DNA of 5,784 nt, taken from the NCBI GenBank assembly GCA_050954595.1, contig JBPBQE010000322.1, forward strand, positions 1-5,784, given 5' to 3'. A model generated the notes under the pieces. The model was not told the origin of the DNA, searched no databases, and worked only from the letters and a program-made list of their open reading frames with translations. The stretch comes from JAVVHH01 sp050954595. GTDB lineage: Bacteria > Pseudomonadota > Alphaproteobacteria > Acetobacterales > Acetobacteraceae. Below are positions 4,620 to 5,784 of the stretch, piece by piece (within the stretch, counting starts at the first letter, position 1; the number at the start of each line of letters is the position of its first letter). Position numbers and translations under genes: made by a program.

Positions 4620-5784
4620 AACCGATGCGGAACGTGCCTGCTGGAAGAATAATGCGACACTGCACGCCACCAGATGCAAACTCCAGCGATGTCTCGGCTT
4701 TCAGCTGATAGGGAAGCGCTCTGGTGATCAATTCGCTTCCGTAACCCCGCTTGGTGGGTGGCAAGCCCGACAATTCCATCCCGCTTTCCTGCCAATCGAT
4801 CACCAATCGGTCACGACCGTCCTTGCCGGATTCCAATTGCCAAGTCACCGAAAGCTGACCGGAGAGCTGCGCGATGGCGCCGTATTTCACCGCGTTCGTA
4901 GCCAGTTCGTGCAATGCGAGTGCGACGGTTTGGATGCCCTCGCCAGGTAGATTGATCGCGGGTCCGTCCACCTTAACTCGGTCCGACGCATTGTCGCCTG
5001 CGGCAAACAGCTCCGACTGTACGAGATCGGCGAGAGGCACGACGAAATGCGGTGAGCGCGAGAGGAAGCCTTGTACACGGCTCAGCGCGGCCAGGCGGGT
5101 CTCGAATTGCTCAAGCCCGAGAGACGGATCAATGCTGCGCTGTGCCAAGCTGCGCACGATAGCGAGCAGGTTGCGGGTGCGATGCTGTAGCTCGAAAACC
5201 AACACCTGCTGCTGACCTTGTAGCTGCTTGAGGTCCTCGATGTCTGTCGTGGTGCCGAGCCACTCCAAAATGCGGCCCTCGGTTTCGCCCGGTCCAAGTT
5301 CACCCCGCAACGGCACTGAGCGCGTCTGATGCCAACGCCAGGCACCGTCCGTCGTGCGACGCACTCGATGTTCCAGGTATAGTTGGCCGTGTGAATGGGC
5401 TTCTCGCCAGGCATGCCTTGTGGTGTCGTGGTCGTCCGGATGGATCGCCTCCAGCCAACCCCAGCCATGGCTTTGCGCCTGGCTTTGCCCTGTGTAGTCC
5501 TGCCATTGCGGGCTGGACCAGGTCCAAAGTCCGTTTTCGGCGGAGCGCCAGACAAGCTGTGGGATGCCCTGCATAAGAGTGCGTAGCCGATGCTCGCTTT
5601 CGCGAAGTGCTTCTCCGCCTCGCTTCAAGGCATCGATGTCGACGACGATCGGCATCTGACCGGTGATCCGTCCCTCTCCGTCATGGATCGGCACGGCCGC
5701 GACCTGCGTCCAGATCTCCTTGCCGTCGTCTTGCACGTAAAGCATCTCGATGCCCGGCACGACGGTGTCGCCACGCAAGGCACG
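4618..5784 (-). CDS. Multi-PAS HWE sensor histidine kinase (5' end outside window)
   Basis: The frame is open to the right edge, giving 388 visible residues counted from the CGT codon at 5782-5784; the N-terminus is missing. Residues 1-55 look like the end of one PAS domain (LRGDTVVPGIEMLYVQDDG, then a closing VVDIDALKR). A second PAS domain of the PAS_3 type spans about 62-185 (LVWRSAENGLWTW, HPDDHDTTRHAW, RWHQTRSVP, LGTTTDIEDLK). The kinase core follows: phosphoacceptor H201 in ELQHRTRNLLAIV, H292 and N297 in HELATNAVKYGAI, W331-x-E333 in IDWQESG, and the glycine box RGYGSELI near 346-353, ending at TAG 4618-4620. These are HWE-family marks. No membrane segment is visible in this part. It is the upstream member of a two-gene operon with the receiver at 4199-4606. 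It differs clearly from the kinase at 1908 in its PAS part, so the two probably sense different inputs. Confidence 0.9.
   Translation of the reverse strand, partial: RALRGDTVVPGIEMLYVQDDGKEIWTQVAAVPIHDGEGRITGQMPIVVDIDALKRGGEALRESEHRLRTLMQGIPQLVWRSAENGLWTWSSPQWQDYTGQSQAQSHGWGWLEAIHPDDHDTTRHAWREAHSHGQLYLEHRVRRTTDGAWRWHQTRSVPLRGELGPGETEGRILEWLGTTTDIEDLKQLQGQQQVLVFELQHRTRNLLAIVRSLAQRSIDPSLGLEQFETRLAALSRVQGFLSRSPHFVVPLADLVQSELFAAGDNASDRVKVDGPAINLPGEGIQTVALALHELATNAVKYGAIAQLSGQLSVTWQLESGKDGRDRLVIDWQESGMELSGLPPTKRGYGSELITRALPYQLKAETSLEFASGGVQCRIILPAGTFRIG

Overview
The window looks like an accessory or genome-edge region of an alphaproteobacterium, most likely a sphingomonad or a relative (Sphingomonadales or Hyphomicrobiales). 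This rests on protein families typical of that class: two PAS-HWE histidine kinases, stand-alone receiver proteins resembling the FAT GUY group, a DUF6894-type small protein and a SWIB-domain gene remnant. It is a judgement from sequence patterns, not a database match. Most of the window is GC-rich, but bases 1-200, 1300-1620 and 3600-3760 are clearly AT-richer, which suggests mosaic origin.

Layout. Bases 2-274 hold the 3' end of an unrecognised AT-rich gene. Bases 275-854 have no convincing gene. They carry three copies of a dispersed repeat of about 40-57 bp, two of which face each other and enclose a 275-bp segment with a strong rho-independent terminator and a 12-bp palindrome, giving it a MITE-like look. 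A fourth copy lies near 3466-3512. Bases 855-1235 are a decayed SWIB-domain gene with two in-frame amber codons and a -1/+1 frameshift pair. Bases 1353-1658 encode a DUF6894-like protein.

From 1908 onward the window is a two-component signalling cluster: an intact PAS-HWE kinase (1908-2912, +); a convergent single-domain response regulator broken near its start (2957-3300, -); about 520 bp without a supported gene; an intact single-domain receiver (3821-4216, +); a paralogous receiver converging on it with an 18-bp tail-to-tail overlap (4199-4606, -); and, just upstream of that one in the same operon, a second multi-PAS HWE kinase running off the right edge (4618-5784, -).

The likely logic is that soluble PAS-HWE kinases phosphorylate stand-alone receivers that have no output domain and so act as phosphate shuttles, sinks or protein-binding switches. 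In alphaproteobacteria such proteins often feed the PhyR-NepR-EcfG general stress response, but no PhyR, NepR or EcfG gene is visible here, so that link is inference. I did not find a clearly new biological system. The most unusual items are the repeat family with its MITE-like unit, and the convergent paralogous receivers.
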